DNA of 64,000 bases from Saccharicrinis sp965230625 (GCA_965230625.1 CBDDLL010000002.1:868001-932000); one strand, 5' to 3'; shown: positions 26,419-35,721, counted from the stretch's first letter. Notes: generated by a model not told the origin, from the sequence alone. Program-made: numbers and translations.

Positions 26419-26814
26419 ATGCATGAATCTTATGAAAATAGATTAAATCACAAAGCTGACTTTCGTGTTAAATATCGATTCAGAAGCCCAAATGAAGGAG
26501 GTCGAAAAACTGGTGAACCTTATCAAGGAATTCGTTCAGATTTTTCATTTGAAGGAGAGGAAAAGAATAGAATGTATATGATTTGGCCAGAGTTTGAAGA
26601 CTCTGAAGGTAATGTAATACTTGAAAATGATAAACCTGTACCTAATTCGGGCACGGCAAGAATGTGGATTATTAATAATGAAATGCGACCTAATCATTAT
26701 GAAAGAATAAAAGTTGGAATTAAAGGATATTTTAGAGAAGGAGCGACAATCTCAGCGGAATGTGAAGTGATTGAAATTCTTGATCTGAAGACTAATCCAA
26801 TAAAGAATAAATAA
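26419..26814 (+). CDS. Hypothetical cytoplasmic protein
   Basis: 131 residues, soluble, beta-rich (FRVKYRFRSPNEGGRK, GIRSDFSFEG, RIKVGIKGYFREG). The pattern resembles small beta-barrel proteins found in many bacteria near translation-factor-like domains, but I cannot assign it. No signal peptide. It follows repeat B by 120 bp. Confidence 0.6.
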   Translation: MHESYENRLNHKADFRVKYRFRSPNEGGRKTGEPYQGIRSDFSFEGEEKNRMYMIWPEFEDSEGNVILENDKPVPNSGTARMWIINNEMRPNHYERIKVGIKGYFREGATISAECEVIEILDLKTNPIKNK

Positions 26815-26815
26815 A

Positions 26816-26965
26816 TGTGGGTAACAAAAGACATTGGTCATTTAGCGAATAACACCAAGCCCGAATATATTATCAATCTGATCATTACATAGTGTTTTAA
26901 CAGATAAGTGTTTCAAAATGCTAAACTCACCATATTCGTAACGCTGTAGCCCATTCAGAAAACAC
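26816..26965 (+). other. Weak attC-like segment
   Basis: AACAGATAAGTGTTTCAAAATGC and CATATTCGTAACGCTGTAG resemble the interior of the cassette end at 10.83-10.88 kb. Pairing is poor. I list it as a possible decayed cassette boundary. Confidence 0.3.
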
Positions 26966-26997
26966 ACCATAAAATTAATATTAATTGATTAAGAAAT

Positions 26998-27138
26998 ATG
27001 ATTTTAGCATCTGCACAAACTAGTCCAAAACGATTTGACATTAATGCAAATTTGAATGACCACTATAAACTGATTGAATTAGCTGCTAAAAATAAAGAAT
27101 TAGAAACTATTGGAAACACTAAAAGGATACTGAATTAA
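26998..27138 (+). pseudogene. N-terminal fragment of a carbon-nitrogen hydrolase (nitrilase family)
   Basis: 46 codons reading MILASAQTSPKRFDINANLN then DHYKLIELAAKN, the exact N-terminus of nitrilase-superfamily amidohydrolases. After residue ~30 the sequence diverges and stops; the Glu-Lys-Cys catalytic regions are absent. A relic. Confidence 0.7.
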
Positions 27139-27159
27139 GTTCTTTTTAAAAATTTAAAA

Positions 27160-27675
27160 ATGAAAAAACATTTTTGTTTTATTGCTGGATTAGGATTTAC
27201 ACTTGGATTGATTGTACATATAATCTCATTACAAGGAATTTACATTGGAGATAAAGCTCCTTACATTTGGGTATTACATGCAGGAATACTTGTTGTTTGG
27301 TTGCCAGCTATCTTAGAATTTAAAAAAAATCCCGACTTGAAACAACCAAGTTCTAGTACAATAACAAATCCTTTCAAATTTTATGGAACGATTTTTAAGG
27401 ACACGCCAAAACCAGTAATGATTATTTCTGTTGTATTCTTCTTTTACGCAATGATTAACTTCATTTTATTCATGCAAGCTGGGGAAGGTGGAATACCAGA
27501 TATTATTGAAGGTAAATATGTGATTCATAATCATGGTTCGATAATCAGGGAATTAACAGAATTGGAATATGACAAAATTAGAGCTAACGAAATTCGCGGT
27601 TTTTCTGGACATTGGATGGCATTTTATGGAGTAGCAACAGGAATTTTATGGCCGAAAAAAGAAACACAGGGGTAG
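27160..27675 (+). CDS. Membrane protein, unknown
   Basis: 171 residues with three to four hydrophobic helices (FCFIAGLGFTLGLIVHII, IWVLHAGILVVWLPAIL, VMIISVVFFFYAMINFIL) and a polar loop before the last one. It ends ...GHWMAFYGVATGILWPKKE, a layout I have seen in small Bacteroidota hypothetical membrane proteins. No function assigned. It lies 13 bp before the next membrane protein gene, so the two are probably co-transcribed. Confidence 0.65.
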   Translation: MKKHFCFIAGLGFTLGLIVHIISLQGIYIGDKAPYIWVLHAGILVVWLPAILEFKKNPDLKQPSSSTITNPFKFYGTIFKDTPKPVMIISVVFFFYAMINFILFMQAGEGGIPDIIEGKYVIHNHGSIIRELTELEYDKIRANEIRGFSGHWMAFYGVATGILWPKKETQG

Positions 27676-27687
27676 ACTAAAAGAAAA

Positions 27688-28230
27688 ATGATTAAAGGAT
27701 ATCTTATTATAACTATTATACTAATTACAGACCTAATTGTTTATTTATTTAAAGGAATTTCATTGTCAGGACAGTTAAGTGATAAAATTCTTTTCTGGCT
27801 TTGGTTGATAATGACAATAATAGTAGCAATACGATTCTTAAAGAGAAAAAAATGGGTTAAATGGTATCTGGGAATTATTGTAGTTTTAATTATTTTAAGC
27901 TTAATCCCCGGTGGAGTTCCTTTTTTAAGTTTAACCGAATTTGCCACCAGGATTAATACTGAAAGACGTATTGAAAATTATAGATTAAGAAGCGCAAGTA
28001 TTGGGTTAATCGATAATATTTCAATTATAAAAGTCGTTAGAAACATGGGAATAATTGAAATCGAAATTGATGAAATGGATTTTAATAATTATGATGAGAA
28101 CTATTCCATTTATAACATAGATGAAATTCGTTTATTGAAAGAGAAAGATGTTATATTTTTTGAGTTTAAAATAGACGGCTTTACGATAAAAAAGAAACTA
28201 GAAAACTATAGATCTAATTGTATTCTATAA
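27688..28230 (+). CDS. Membrane protein, unknown
   Basis: 180 residues: three hydrophobic helices in the first ~85 residues (LIITIILITDLIVYLF; ILFWLWLIMTIIVAI; YLGIIVVLIILSLIP) and a soluble C-terminal domain with charged strands. No recognisable family. Probably the second gene of a pair with 27160-27675. Confidence 0.65.
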   Translation: MIKGYLIITIILITDLIVYLFKGISLSGQLSDKILFWLWLIMTIIVAIRFLKRKKWVKWYLGIIVVLIILSLIPGGVPFLSLTEFATRINTERRIENYRLRSASIGLIDNISIIKVVRNMGIIEIEIDEMDFNNYDENYSIYNIDEIRLLKEKDVIFFEFKIDGFTIKKKLENYRSNCIL

Positions 28231-28345
28231 AAGAAGACATAATGTAAAACACCAACAGTAGAATAAAGATGATATCCTAAATGGTAGGTTTAGCCTAATG
28301 TTGCTAAGCGATGTTTATAATCGAAACTAATGAAAAAAAACAAAT

Positions 28346-29056
28346 ATGTATAAAGCTATATTACTTTTCTTTATTATAATGAATTCCATTAACATTACAG
28401 CCCAATATGATGACGTTAGGGTTATTACCAGGAATGGAAAAGTATGTCTAAAAGTTAAAAACATCGTCTTTTCTAGTCAAGGTGACATTTTAAACACAAC
28501 AACAAAAACAACTGACAATCAAAATATAATCAATATTTATCATGTTATTCATACATGCAATAACCTTCAAGAAACTACATCAAGTTCGAATAATGTTAAA
28601 AAACGAATAGAGAAAATCGGTTCAGAAAGGATTTCTTATGATATACATGGTAGAATTGATAGAATTGGATCTAAAGATATTTCATATGACATACATGACC
28701 GAATAGATAGAATTGGTTCAAAACATGTTTCGTATGACATACATGGTAGAATTGACAGAATAGGTTCCTCTGATATTTCATATGACATACATGATCGAAT
28801 AGATAAAATTGGTTCTAAAGATGTTTCGTACGACATACGCGGTAGGATTGATAGAATTGGCCACACTGATATTTCATATGACATACACGAACGAATAGAT
28901 AGAATTGGCTCAATACGTGTTTCATATGACATACATGATAGGGTTGATAGAGTAGGTTCCACTAATATTTCGTATGATATAAATGGTAGAATTGATAAGG
29001 TAGGTAGTATGTCTATTTCATATGATATTTACGGAAGAGTTAAAGAGATGAAGTAA
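28346..29056 (+). CDS. Secreted 15-residue tandem-repeat protein
   Basis: A signal peptide (AILLFFIIMNSINITAQ) and a ~75-residue unique region precede about ten near-perfect 15-residue repeats of the form RIDRIGSxDISYDIH(G/D) filling residues ~90-233. Every repeat keeps I-x-x-I-G, S-Y-D-I and a basic residue, predicting an elongated beta-solenoid-like rod. HG and HD endings alternate, hinting at a 30-residue super-period. Related short YD-type repeat proteins occur in Bacteroidota with unknown function, possibly surface adhesion or a structural role. The repeats keep the antisense strand open as well, an artefact. Confidence 0.8.
   Translation: MYKAILLFFIIMNSINITAQYDDVRVITRNGKVCLKVKNIVFSSQGDILNTTTKTTDNQNIINIYHVIHTCNNLQETTSSSNNVKKRIEKIGSERISYDIHGRIDRIGSKDISYDIHDRIDRIGSKHVSYDIHGRIDRIGSSDISYDIHDRIDKIGSKDVSYDIRGRIDRIGHTDISYDIHERIDRIGSIRVSYDIHDRVDRVGSTNISYDINGRIDKVGSMSISYDIYGRVKEMK
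28600..29045 (+). repeat. 45-bp tandem repeats inside the coding sequence
   Basis: About ten 45 bp units, each containing ATTTCATATGACATACATG or close variants and AGAATTGG. Unit-to-unit differences are mostly third-position changes and the G/D codon, indicating expansion by slippage or unequal exchange under coding constraint. Confidence 0.85.
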
Positions 29057-29172
29057 GTTTTTATTGAATAAAACTAAAAATACAATAAATGTAACAGCTA
29101 ATATTTAAGAATGTATTAAAACGTATTTTATCAGAAAAAATATAATTACTCACCCACCTTCAAACACAAAAA

Positions 29173-30063
29173 ATGGATATAAGATTAACTGGAAATAATA
29201 TTGTATTGACAAATACAACACCTGATAAACTAGATTCTATAGTCGAATTTGAATGTTCAAGTAATTTTATAGGTAAAAACACAGTTGAAGAACACCTTAA
29301 TCTAATAAATGATCCAGATTGTTTACACTTAACGGTATTGCATGTTGAGGACAAAAGACTGGTTGGGCATATTATTTTAAATGGAATCCAAAATAAAAAT
29401 AAATCACTTGAATTTAGACGAATTTTCATTAACGAAAAAGGAAAAGGATTTGGAAGAGAATCTATTAACCTCATCAAGAAAATTTGCTTTAACAATTTAA
29501 ATTATCACAGATTATGGCTTGATGTTCACGTTGACAACAACAATGCTATACAACTATATGAGTCCGAAAATTTTATACAAGAAGGAACTCTAAGAGAGGC
29601 AATACTAACAGAAATCGGTTTTAAATCAATTTATATATACTCTATTATGGAACAAGATTATCAAAAAGAAATTGTAGCTGAAAAATTCGGGAAATTTCTT
29701 GATCAAGATGATTTTGAAAATTTTAAATCAATACTCACTGAAAATTGCATCTATGAAATAGGAGACCAAGTTCTGATTTCCAAAGATTCTATAACTGGAT
29801 TATATGAGAAAAATATGAAGGACGGAAAAGCAAAATTTGACGAATTGCTTTGGGGAAAAAGCAAGATTCAGAAAATTAATGAAAATCAATTTGACGTTTA
29901 CTTTTCTGACTTTTTGAAACATAAAGGAATTGAACACAACTATAAATGTAAACAACGAATAACTGTAAGCCATAATAATTTGGTTGAAAAAATTACCCAT
30001 ATGGAATTACCTGGGGAAAGTGAATCTCTAAAAAAATTCTATAATCAAGTTGGACTAAGTTAA
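29173..30063 (+). CDS. GNAT acetyltransferase fused to a SnoaL/NTF2-like domain
   Basis: Residues 1-~165 form a GNAT fold: GRESINLIKKICFN is the acetyl-CoA-binding loop region, followed by HRLWLDVHVDNNNAIQLYES and NFIQEGTLRE, typical of RimJ/RimL-like N-acetyltransferases. Residues ~170-296 form a cone-shaped NTF2/SnoaL-like domain (FGKFLDQDDFENFKSILTEN). The first part would transfer an acetyl group to an amine; the second may bind a small ligand. The fusion is uncommon. It is a single gene followed by a long palindrome. Confidence 0.8.
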   Translation: MDIRLTGNNIVLTNTTPDKLDSIVEFECSSNFIGKNTVEEHLNLINDPDCLHLTVLHVEDKRLVGHIILNGIQNKNKSLEFRRIFINEKGKGFGRESINLIKKICFNNLNYHRLWLDVHVDNNNAIQLYESENFIQEGTLREAILTEIGFKSIYIYSIMEQDYQKEIVAEKFGKFLDQDDFENFKSILTENCIYEIGDQVLISKDSITGLYEKNMKDGKAKFDELLWGKSKIQKINENQFDVYFSDFLKHKGIEHNYKCKQRITVSHNNLVEKITHMELPGESESLKKFYNQVGLS

Positions 30064-30235
30064 AACCGGATTATGTATTAGAGGTTCACAATAAGCCATT
30101 AAAACACTACACAACAAGATCTTACAGAAACAAACCATAGCATCTTTTTGGTGAGTTGAGATGAAGCAGCGAAGTAACTTGTTTTGAAGCAATCTCAATG
30201 CGTAATAGAATCTCTAATGCATATTTCGGGTAAAC
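30063..30235 (+). repeat. attC-like palindrome after the GNAT fusion gene
   Basis: CCGGATTATGTATTAGAGG faces CTCTAATGCATATTTCGG (17 of 19 pairs, counting G-T). Between them are smaller hairpins, 173 bp in all. It starts at the stop codon of the GNAT gene. No canonical GTTRRRY core is seen. Confidence 0.6.
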
Positions 30236-30299
30236 ATTTTTTACAAAGAGCCACAAAAGGAAATATCCTGTTAAATTAACATAAGCCACTGCCTATTTT

Positions 30300-31088
30300 T
30301 CAAGGCCGAGACTTCCAGAAACTCATAATCATCAATGAGTATTTCTCTCCTGCTGGTGGTAGGTAGCCGTTGCCTTCGGAGTCGGTCTTCATGTATATTA
30401 TCCTGCCGTCTTCGAAGTTATGGCGAAAGTAAGTATTCTCAAATGACTCATCGGTAGAATTGGAATACTTAATTTTTCCCCAACCCATATGTACATTGGG
30501 ATCATACATTTCCGATTCCGGTTCGCGGTGAAACTCTTCCTCTGCATTATTCCAGTACTTGTTGTCCTCTGCCTGTTGCTCAGGTGCGCCCTCTGGTGTT
30601 GGCATATGGCTTCGGTAAAATGGTTTCATATAATCTTGTAAAAAATTAGGAGGAACAACACCTTCCGCCACCTGAAAAATACGATATCGCCTTTTATTGT
30701 GCTCCAGTACTAAATTGTCATATTTATCGTTTTTTATTTCTGAATTAAACTCCTTAAATACAACCTCAGAAGATTTTATGGTTTCGTCAATTAAAGGAAA
30801 ACCTTGTTTAATCTTTATTTCGCCCAACTTGCGATTAAATATTACCTTTTTATAACACAAACTAGCCTTTTTAAAATGCAATACAATTACCAAACCTATC
30901 ATAAAACAAGTGAGCAGTAAGCCAACCGTATCATTTATATTATAAGTAACGAACATTAAAGAGAGTGGCAACAACAGAACAAAAGCAAATGTAACCTCAA
31001 AGTATAATTCTCTCTGTTTAGACGAATTTATTACAATATAATCTTCTTTAACAGTTTCTGCATTTATTGCTTCGTATATCTCTTTCAC
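30300..31088 (-). CDS. Membrane protein with duplicated C-terminal module
   Basis: 262 residues: two hydrophobic helices (LYFEVTFAFVLLLPLSLMF; VGLLLTCFMIGLVIVLHF) then a soluble domain. The last ~105 residues (from RSHMPTPEGAPEQQAED to PAGEKYSL) are closely similar to the C-terminus of the first gene of this operon (31772-32758), and the DNA is conserved too. No family recognised. Its start overlaps the stop of the preceding gene by 4 bp (ATGA), so translation is coupled. Confidence 0.7.
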   Translation of the reverse strand: MKEIYEAINAETVKEDYIVINSSKQRELYFEVTFAFVLLLPLSLMFVTYNINDTVGLLLTCFMIGLVIVLHFKKASLCYKKVIFNRKLGEIKIKQGFPLIDETIKSSEVVFKEFNSEIKNDKYDNLVLEHNKRRYRIFQVAEGVVPPNFLQDYMKPFYRSHMPTPEGAPEQQAEDNKYWNNAEEEFHREPESEMYDPNVHMGWGKIKYSNSTDESFENTYFRHNFEDGRIIYMKTDSEGNGYLPPAGEKYSLMIMSFWKSRP

Positions 31089-31684
31089 TCTTCTACAGAC
31101 TTTAAATATTTACTTAAATCAATATTGCTCATGAATTCCTGCGATGAATAATTAAAGTTACCATAACCACCTGTAACATATTCTCTATCATCACCCATCC
31201 AAAAGAAAAATCCCATCACAATAAGAAAAAGAAAAAAAACACCAAAAGCAGAAAACCGTGCCATATCGCTTACCGTGTTAATATCTTTTAATTTAAGATT
31301 ACGTGGGTCATTAAAGATGGTTAAAACAATTAACGGAGGTACAAAAAACAATAGCCAAAAATATGAAGGTTCTTTACAAAATTGATTATCCTTAATGTAA
31401 AAGTAATTAGAGTCATAAATATAATAAGTGGTTCTTGCTGATCCCCGCTTCATAAAATTATCAACTACTTTAATATTCTGAACTTTCAACTCGGAATTAG
31501 GATATTTAGATTGAATATCTGCCAGTAAACGTTCTATGTCATATTTTTTGAGCTGTAAAGTTTTAGTTATTACATCTGTAGCTGCAAAGCATATATATAA
31601 AGCAGACACTATTAATAAAGCTTGAAAAAGTGTAATATTTTTAAAGAATTTAAATACATTTTGGAATATACTACTAAAGTTCAT
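31085..31684 (-). CDS. Membrane protein, unknown
   Basis: 199 residues with hydrophobic segments near the N-terminus (FQALLIVSALYICFA), in the middle (FWLLFFVPPLIVLTIF) and later (FSAFGVFFLFLIVMGFFFW). It is the middle gene of a three-gene minus-strand operon whose first and third products share a C-terminal module. A shared role at the membrane is likely; nature unknown. Confidence 0.65.
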   Translation of the reverse strand: MNFSSIFQNVFKFFKNITLFQALLIVSALYICFAATDVITKTLQLKKYDIERLLADIQSKYPNSELKVQNIKVVDNFMKRGSARTTYYIYDSNYFYIKDNQFCKEPSYFWLLFFVPPLIVLTIFNDPRNLKLKDINTVSDMARFSAFGVFFLFLIVMGFFFWMGDDREYVTGGYGNFNYSSQEFMSNIDLSKYLKSVEE

Positions 31685-31771
31685 TTTAATTTTAATTTAA
31701 TATCCGATTAATAAATTAGGAATAACAAGTGTCACGAAACTATTTACATGTTCCTTGCTACTCCAGAGGTT

Positions 31772-32758
31772 TTAAAAGAACGATTTCCTAATATCCATAA
31801 GCGTCAGCGAGTATTTCTCGCCTGCCGGTGGTTCGTAACCATAGCCTTCAGAGTCAGTTTTCATGTATATCATCCTACCATCTTCGAAATTGTAACGGAA
31901 GTAGGTATTAACAAGTGGCTGGTTGGCAAATTTAGAATACTTAACTTTTTTCCAACCTCTATGTACATTAGGGTCGTACATTTCCGATTCTGGTTCGCGC
32001 TGAAATTCTTCCACTACCTCATTCCAGTACTTATCTCGCTCAGCCTGTTGCTCAGGTGTGGCCTCGGGTGTTGGAATATGGCTTCGGTAAAGTGGTTTTG
32101 GAAAACCTTCTGCCTTCCTACGCTCGAAATCAGCTTGGCGGTAAGGATCAAAAGCACTACCTGGGGGTAAAGGTCGGTTTTTATCCATATACCATACATA
32201 AAAAGACCACAGTCTACTGCAACGTGTATCTGGTCCTTCTAACTTACCACCGCGCTGCCTGTCTTTAGGCATTACTAAAAGTTCCATCCTAAGGTTTCCT
32301 GTAACTCCTCCTGCTCCATACCAGAAGGGTGTTACTTCATTAAAAGGGTATGGCGTATTACGTCCATCATCAGGTGTTTTTTCAAACGACATCAATCCAT
32401 TTTGTCTGTCAAGTACAATATGCAAGGATTCATTCAGATATATTTTATATAAAAAATAGACAATAGCTATACCTGAAACTAACAGTAACAATATCATAAC
32501 AGGATGAGTAAAACCTTCATCTAGAGTAATTCCTCCGACAATAAGGAATAAGGTAAAACCAATCGCCACTCCTAAATATATTTTATCACCTTGTCTTATT
32601 TTTTTATCATATCTATAAAAGTTTTGGTCGACCTTTAAATAGAGACCATCCTTTTCATCTAAGTATCTCTGCTCTAAAGGTCTAACTTCGCCTAGTATTT
32701 CAAAAGGTAATTTAGTGTCTAGTTTTGCCTTTATTTTTGATCCTAATTTATTGAACAT
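31772..32758 (-). CDS. Membrane protein with duplicated C-terminal module
   Basis: 328 residues: two hydrophobic helices (IYLGVAIGFTLFLIVGG; PVMILLLLVSGIAIVYFLY) at ~60-115, a central domain (HIVLDRQNGLMSFEK; VTPFWYGAGGVTG) and a C-terminal ~105-residue module shared with the 30300-31088 protein. The two-helix plus RQ-type domain layout recalls membrane accessory proteins near secretion or toxin loci, but I see no secretion genes here. First gene of the operon. Confidence 0.7.
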   Translation of the reverse strand: MFNKLGSKIKAKLDTKLPFEILGEVRPLEQRYLDEKDGLYLKVDQNFYRYDKKIRQGDKIYLGVAIGFTLFLIVGGITLDEGFTHPVMILLLLVSGIAIVYFLYKIYLNESLHIVLDRQNGLMSFEKTPDDGRNTPYPFNEVTPFWYGAGGVTGNLRMELLVMPKDRQRGGKLEGPDTRCSRLWSFYVWYMDKNRPLPPGSAFDPYRQADFERRKAEGFPKPLYRSHIPTPEATPEQQAERDKYWNEVVEEFQREPESEMYDPNVHRGWKKVKYSKFANQPLVNTYFRYNFEDGRMIYMKTDSEGYGYEPPAGEKYSLTLMDIRKSFF

Positions 32759-33244
32759 AAATGCACTTTCTTCTCCTGTATTACTTCCTAAATCCTCTTA
32801 ATGACTCGATAAACTCACTTGACAAATTCAGCACTAGATTCGCTCTTTAGCTGTTAAAGCTATACAATCAGAGGTTTTAGGTTGTTTTATTCAACCGCAA
32901 GTATACTAAATTTTTCTAAGCTTCAATTGATAACAACTTGGCCTTTGTTTTTTTTCTTTACATGTCCTTTTTCTTGCATATTAGTCATTATTGTCAAGGC
33001 CAAAAGTGATGTTGTTCATGAGCACATAAACACCTGATATGATGTCATTTTTAAATATCATCATTAACTATTGGCTAATGCCAAAAAACAACGAATTTAA
33101 ATAGAGAAGATTTGTAGGACTTTCTTTGCAATGGTTTATCGTTAAAATGAGAGAATTAAAAACCAATCAGTCTGGTTTATTGTTTCAGTGTAGTAAACTG
33201 AATAACCCTAAAATAGTCTCATGTTAAACTTAAAATCGAAGAAA
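32759..33244 (+). other. Intergenic region between divergent units
   Basis: 486 bp separate the minus-strand membrane operon from the plus-strand SDR gene. It is AT-rich with no gene. Promoters for both directions must lie here, but I see no convincing TAnnTTTG match or repeat. Confidence 0.4.
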
Positions 33245-34129
33245 ATGAAGAAGAAGGTATTAATAACTGGAGCTAGTAGTGGTTTTGGTGAATTAACTGT
33301 CAGAAGCCTATTGCAAAATGGACATAGTGTGGCTGCTGCAATGCGAAATGCAGACTCAAAAAATTTGAATATTGCAAATGAACTTACCTCGTTAGGAGCT
33401 AAAGTTGTTGAAATAGATGTTACCAATGATGACAGTGTTAATAATGGAGTACAAAAAGCTATTGAGTTACTTGGAGGTTTAGACGTTATTGTAAATAATG
33501 CCGGAGTAGGTGTACTTGGTATTCAGGAACAATTTACTGCCGAAGACTTCCAAAGATTATTTGACGTAAATGTTTTTGGTGTGCAAAGAGTAAATCGTGC
33601 TGTACTACCACATTTTAGAAATCAAAATTCGGGACTCTTAATTCACGTCTCCAGTTTATTGGGAAGAATGACATTACCATTTTACGGTCCGTACAATGCT
33701 TCAAAATGGGCAGTTGAAGCTTTAGCCGAAAACTATAGAGTTGAACTATCAGGATTTGGAATAGATTCATGCATTTTAGAACCCGGAGGTTTCTCAACAT
33801 CATTTATGGATAAACTCATTAAGCCCTCAGATATTTCTCAAAATGAAAGTTTGGGTGATTTAATACATGCACCACAACAATTATTAGAAGGATTTGAAGG
33901 AGCTTTGTCTGGAAATCCTGAACAAAAACCTCAAAATGTAGCAGATGCCATTGTAAATTTAATTGAAATACCAGATGGAGAGCGTCCTCTCAGAACAGTT
34001 GTTGATAATATGGGCATGGGAGATCCTATCCAAGGATATAATGAACAATTGGATCAAATAACTGCTGGTATTTATAACGCTTTTGGTATGGGCGATATGC
34101 TAAATCTTAAAGTAAAAGAAAAAGTATAA
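33245..34129 (+). CDS. Short-chain dehydrogenase/reductase
   Basis: 294 residues from MKKKVLITGASSGFG, the glycine-rich NAD(P) loop (TGxxxGxG). NNAGVG follows near residue 84, then the catalytic Ser (HVSSLLGRM), Tyr and Lys (YNASKWAVEALAE; note YGPYNASK, i.e. YxxxK). A classical SDR, probably an oxidoreductase of unknown small-molecule substrate. An in-frame ATG 24 bp upstream only adds a basic tail. Monocistronic, ending in a strong terminator. Confidence 0.92.
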   Translation: MKKKVLITGASSGFGELTVRSLLQNGHSVAAAMRNADSKNLNIANELTSLGAKVVEIDVTNDDSVNNGVQKAIELLGGLDVIVNNAGVGVLGIQEQFTAEDFQRLFDVNVFGVQRVNRAVLPHFRNQNSGLLIHVSSLLGRMTLPFYGPYNASKWAVEALAENYRVELSGFGIDSCILEPGGFSTSFMDKLIKPSDISQNESLGDLIHAPQQLLEGFEGALSGNPEQKPQNVADAIVNLIEIPDGERPLRTVVDNMGMGDPIQGYNEQLDQITAGIYNAFGMGDMLNLKVKEKV

Positions 34130-34173
34130 CAGGTATTAACTTTTTATATCCAATAATTATAAAATAATTTAGT

Positions 34174-34209
34174 GATGGCTCAATTAATCTAATTCTGAGC
34201 CATCTTTTT
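34174..34209 (+). terminator. Rho-independent terminator after the SDR gene
   Basis: GATGGCTCA and TGAGCCATC form a perfect 9 bp stem with a 13-base loop, followed by a T-run. Confidence 0.85.
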
Positions 34210-34569
34210 GTTTACATAAACTATCTCCTTTTTTGCTGCTTTAGAATAAATCAATATCCATAATGATTTTATATATCAAATTTGTTGAAACCAACTTATT
34301 ATCTATGGATATATAATTACCTAACAGTAAGAAAAATGTCAAATACTGCGTTACGATTGTCATAAAAAACACTCATTATACATTCAGCAACTGCCAGAGC
34401 TTTTATACTAGCTTAGCAAGCCTTTTCTTTTCCACTTTCTTATCAAAGAAATTAAAATATCGGAGTTTTCTTTAGGACAATATTTAGATACTTAAGGTTT
34501 AATATAATATGCTATATTTACGTTCTAAACTAATTAATAAAACTTAATCTCTAATTACACTCCAAAGAT
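34210..34569 (+). other. Intergenic region before the esterase gene
   Basis: 360 bp with no gene and no repeat recognised. A promoter-like stretch TAATATGCTATATTTACG lies about 55 bp before the next start. Confidence 0.35.
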
Positions 34570-35574
34570 ATGTTACTGAACATAAACAAGGTATCCCTCT
34601 CACCTAACAATTACTTTTTAATAATTATCATAGCATTATTTACTATCTCCAATGCTTCAAAGGCTCAAAACTGGGATTACTTTGTTCCTGATTCGATCCT
34701 TCTTGAGTGCTCTGATAAAACAATAGAGTACAATGATTATTTAACCATAATGCCACTTTGGCCAGAAGATGCTCCAGATAATCTAAACCAGCATTCTATA
34801 AAGGAATCTATTACTTATCGTAATTCTTGCAAAAATGGCGAAACAGTTAATAGAGCTATTGTAAATGTTAGTAAACCAGGAATGCTGATATTTAAAGCTC
34901 TAAATTCCGATACTTCTACTCCATGCGTTATTATACTCCCTGGAGGTAGCAATAAAAGATGTGTTATTGATAAAGAAGGAATTGAAGTTGCCAAGAAATT
35001 TGTAAAAAGTGGAATTTCAGCTGTTATAGTAAAATACAGGTTATTTGGTGATAGTTGTTTAAATCTGTCAGAACATGCTATTTGGTCTGATACAAGAAGA
35101 GCTGTAAGTTGTATTCGCCATAAAGCCGATGAATTTAATATTGATCCAAATAAAATTGGGGTAATGGGATTTTCTGCAGGTGCTTTTGCTACATCAAACC
35201 TTATTACCAACTATGATGAAATACAAGTGCTTTTATATGATAAAATATCTCAAACAGACGGACTTCCAAATTTTAATGCTCAAATATATGGTGGTATCAT
35301 TAATAAAAGAAAAGCTAAACAATTTCCTCCCACTTTTTTATTAATTGCAGCAGATGATAGGCCAAGAATGGTAGAATTTACAAAACGCAATTATGATTTA
35401 TTAATTAAAAATAATATTAAGGCAGAACTAAAATTATTCCCTGAAGGAGGACATGGTTTTGGATATGGTTGTAACGAAGGTGAAATAAGCAAATGGCCTG
35501 ACATGTTTATTAATTGGTTAATATCTATTGATATGCTTGATAAAAAATATCATAAGAATATTAACGAGCAATAG
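34570..35574 (+). CDS. Exported alpha/beta hydrolase (esterase/xylanase-like)
   Basis: 334 residues. The N-terminal hydrophobic segment (YFLIIIIALFTISNAS) is a signal peptide. The sequence PGGSNKRCVIDKEGIEVAKK and the elbow MGFSAGAFAT (Ser near residue 202) match the acetyl-xylan-esterase/BD-FAE type of polysaccharide-associated esterases. A catalytic Asp is likely in AADDRPRM and His in GGHGFGYG. It probably deacetylates or de-esterifies a polysaccharide or related ester in the periplasm. It stands alone upstream of the blaI promoter. Confidence 0.85.
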   Translation: MLLNINKVSLSPNNYFLIIIIALFTISNASKAQNWDYFVPDSILLECSDKTIEYNDYLTIMPLWPEDAPDNLNQHSIKESITYRNSCKNGETVNRAIVNVSKPGMLIFKALNSDTSTPCVIILPGGSNKRCVIDKEGIEVAKKFVKSGISAVIVKYRLFGDSCLNLSEHAIWSDTRRAVSCIRHKADEFNIDPNKIGVMGFSAGAFATSNLITNYDEIQVLLYDKISQTDGLPNFNAQIYGGIINKRKAKQFPPTFLLIAADDRPRMVEFTKRNYDLLIKNNIKAELKLFPEGGHGFGYGCNEGEISKWPDMFINWLISIDMLDKKYHKNINEQ

Positions 35575-35700
35575 TATCTTTTCTTCGAACATAAACAATC
35601 CTCTACCCTTTTAATAATACATATTGGTATCATTACTTATTTAAAACGACACACTACACCTCTGATATACTGACGCATAAATACACTTGCTAATTTTATG

Positions 35701-35715
35701 TACGAATTTTTCGTA
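35701..35715. promoter_or_regulatory. Palindromic operator 1 (BlaI-type)
   Basis: TACGAATTTTTCGTA, a perfect dyad (TACGAA-TTT-TTCGTA). The half-site TACGAA is repeated in operator 2 at 35754, on the other side of the promoter. Confidence 0.65.
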
Positions 35716-35721
35716 ATTATT

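Noticed and set aside
28636..28962. 108-codon antisense frame in the tandem repeat gene
   Set aside because: It is open only because each 45 bp unit lacks stops on both strands; there is no start context or homology.
28600..29045. CRISPR array
   Set aside because: The 45 bp units are contiguous without spacers and encode a repeat protein with a signal peptide.
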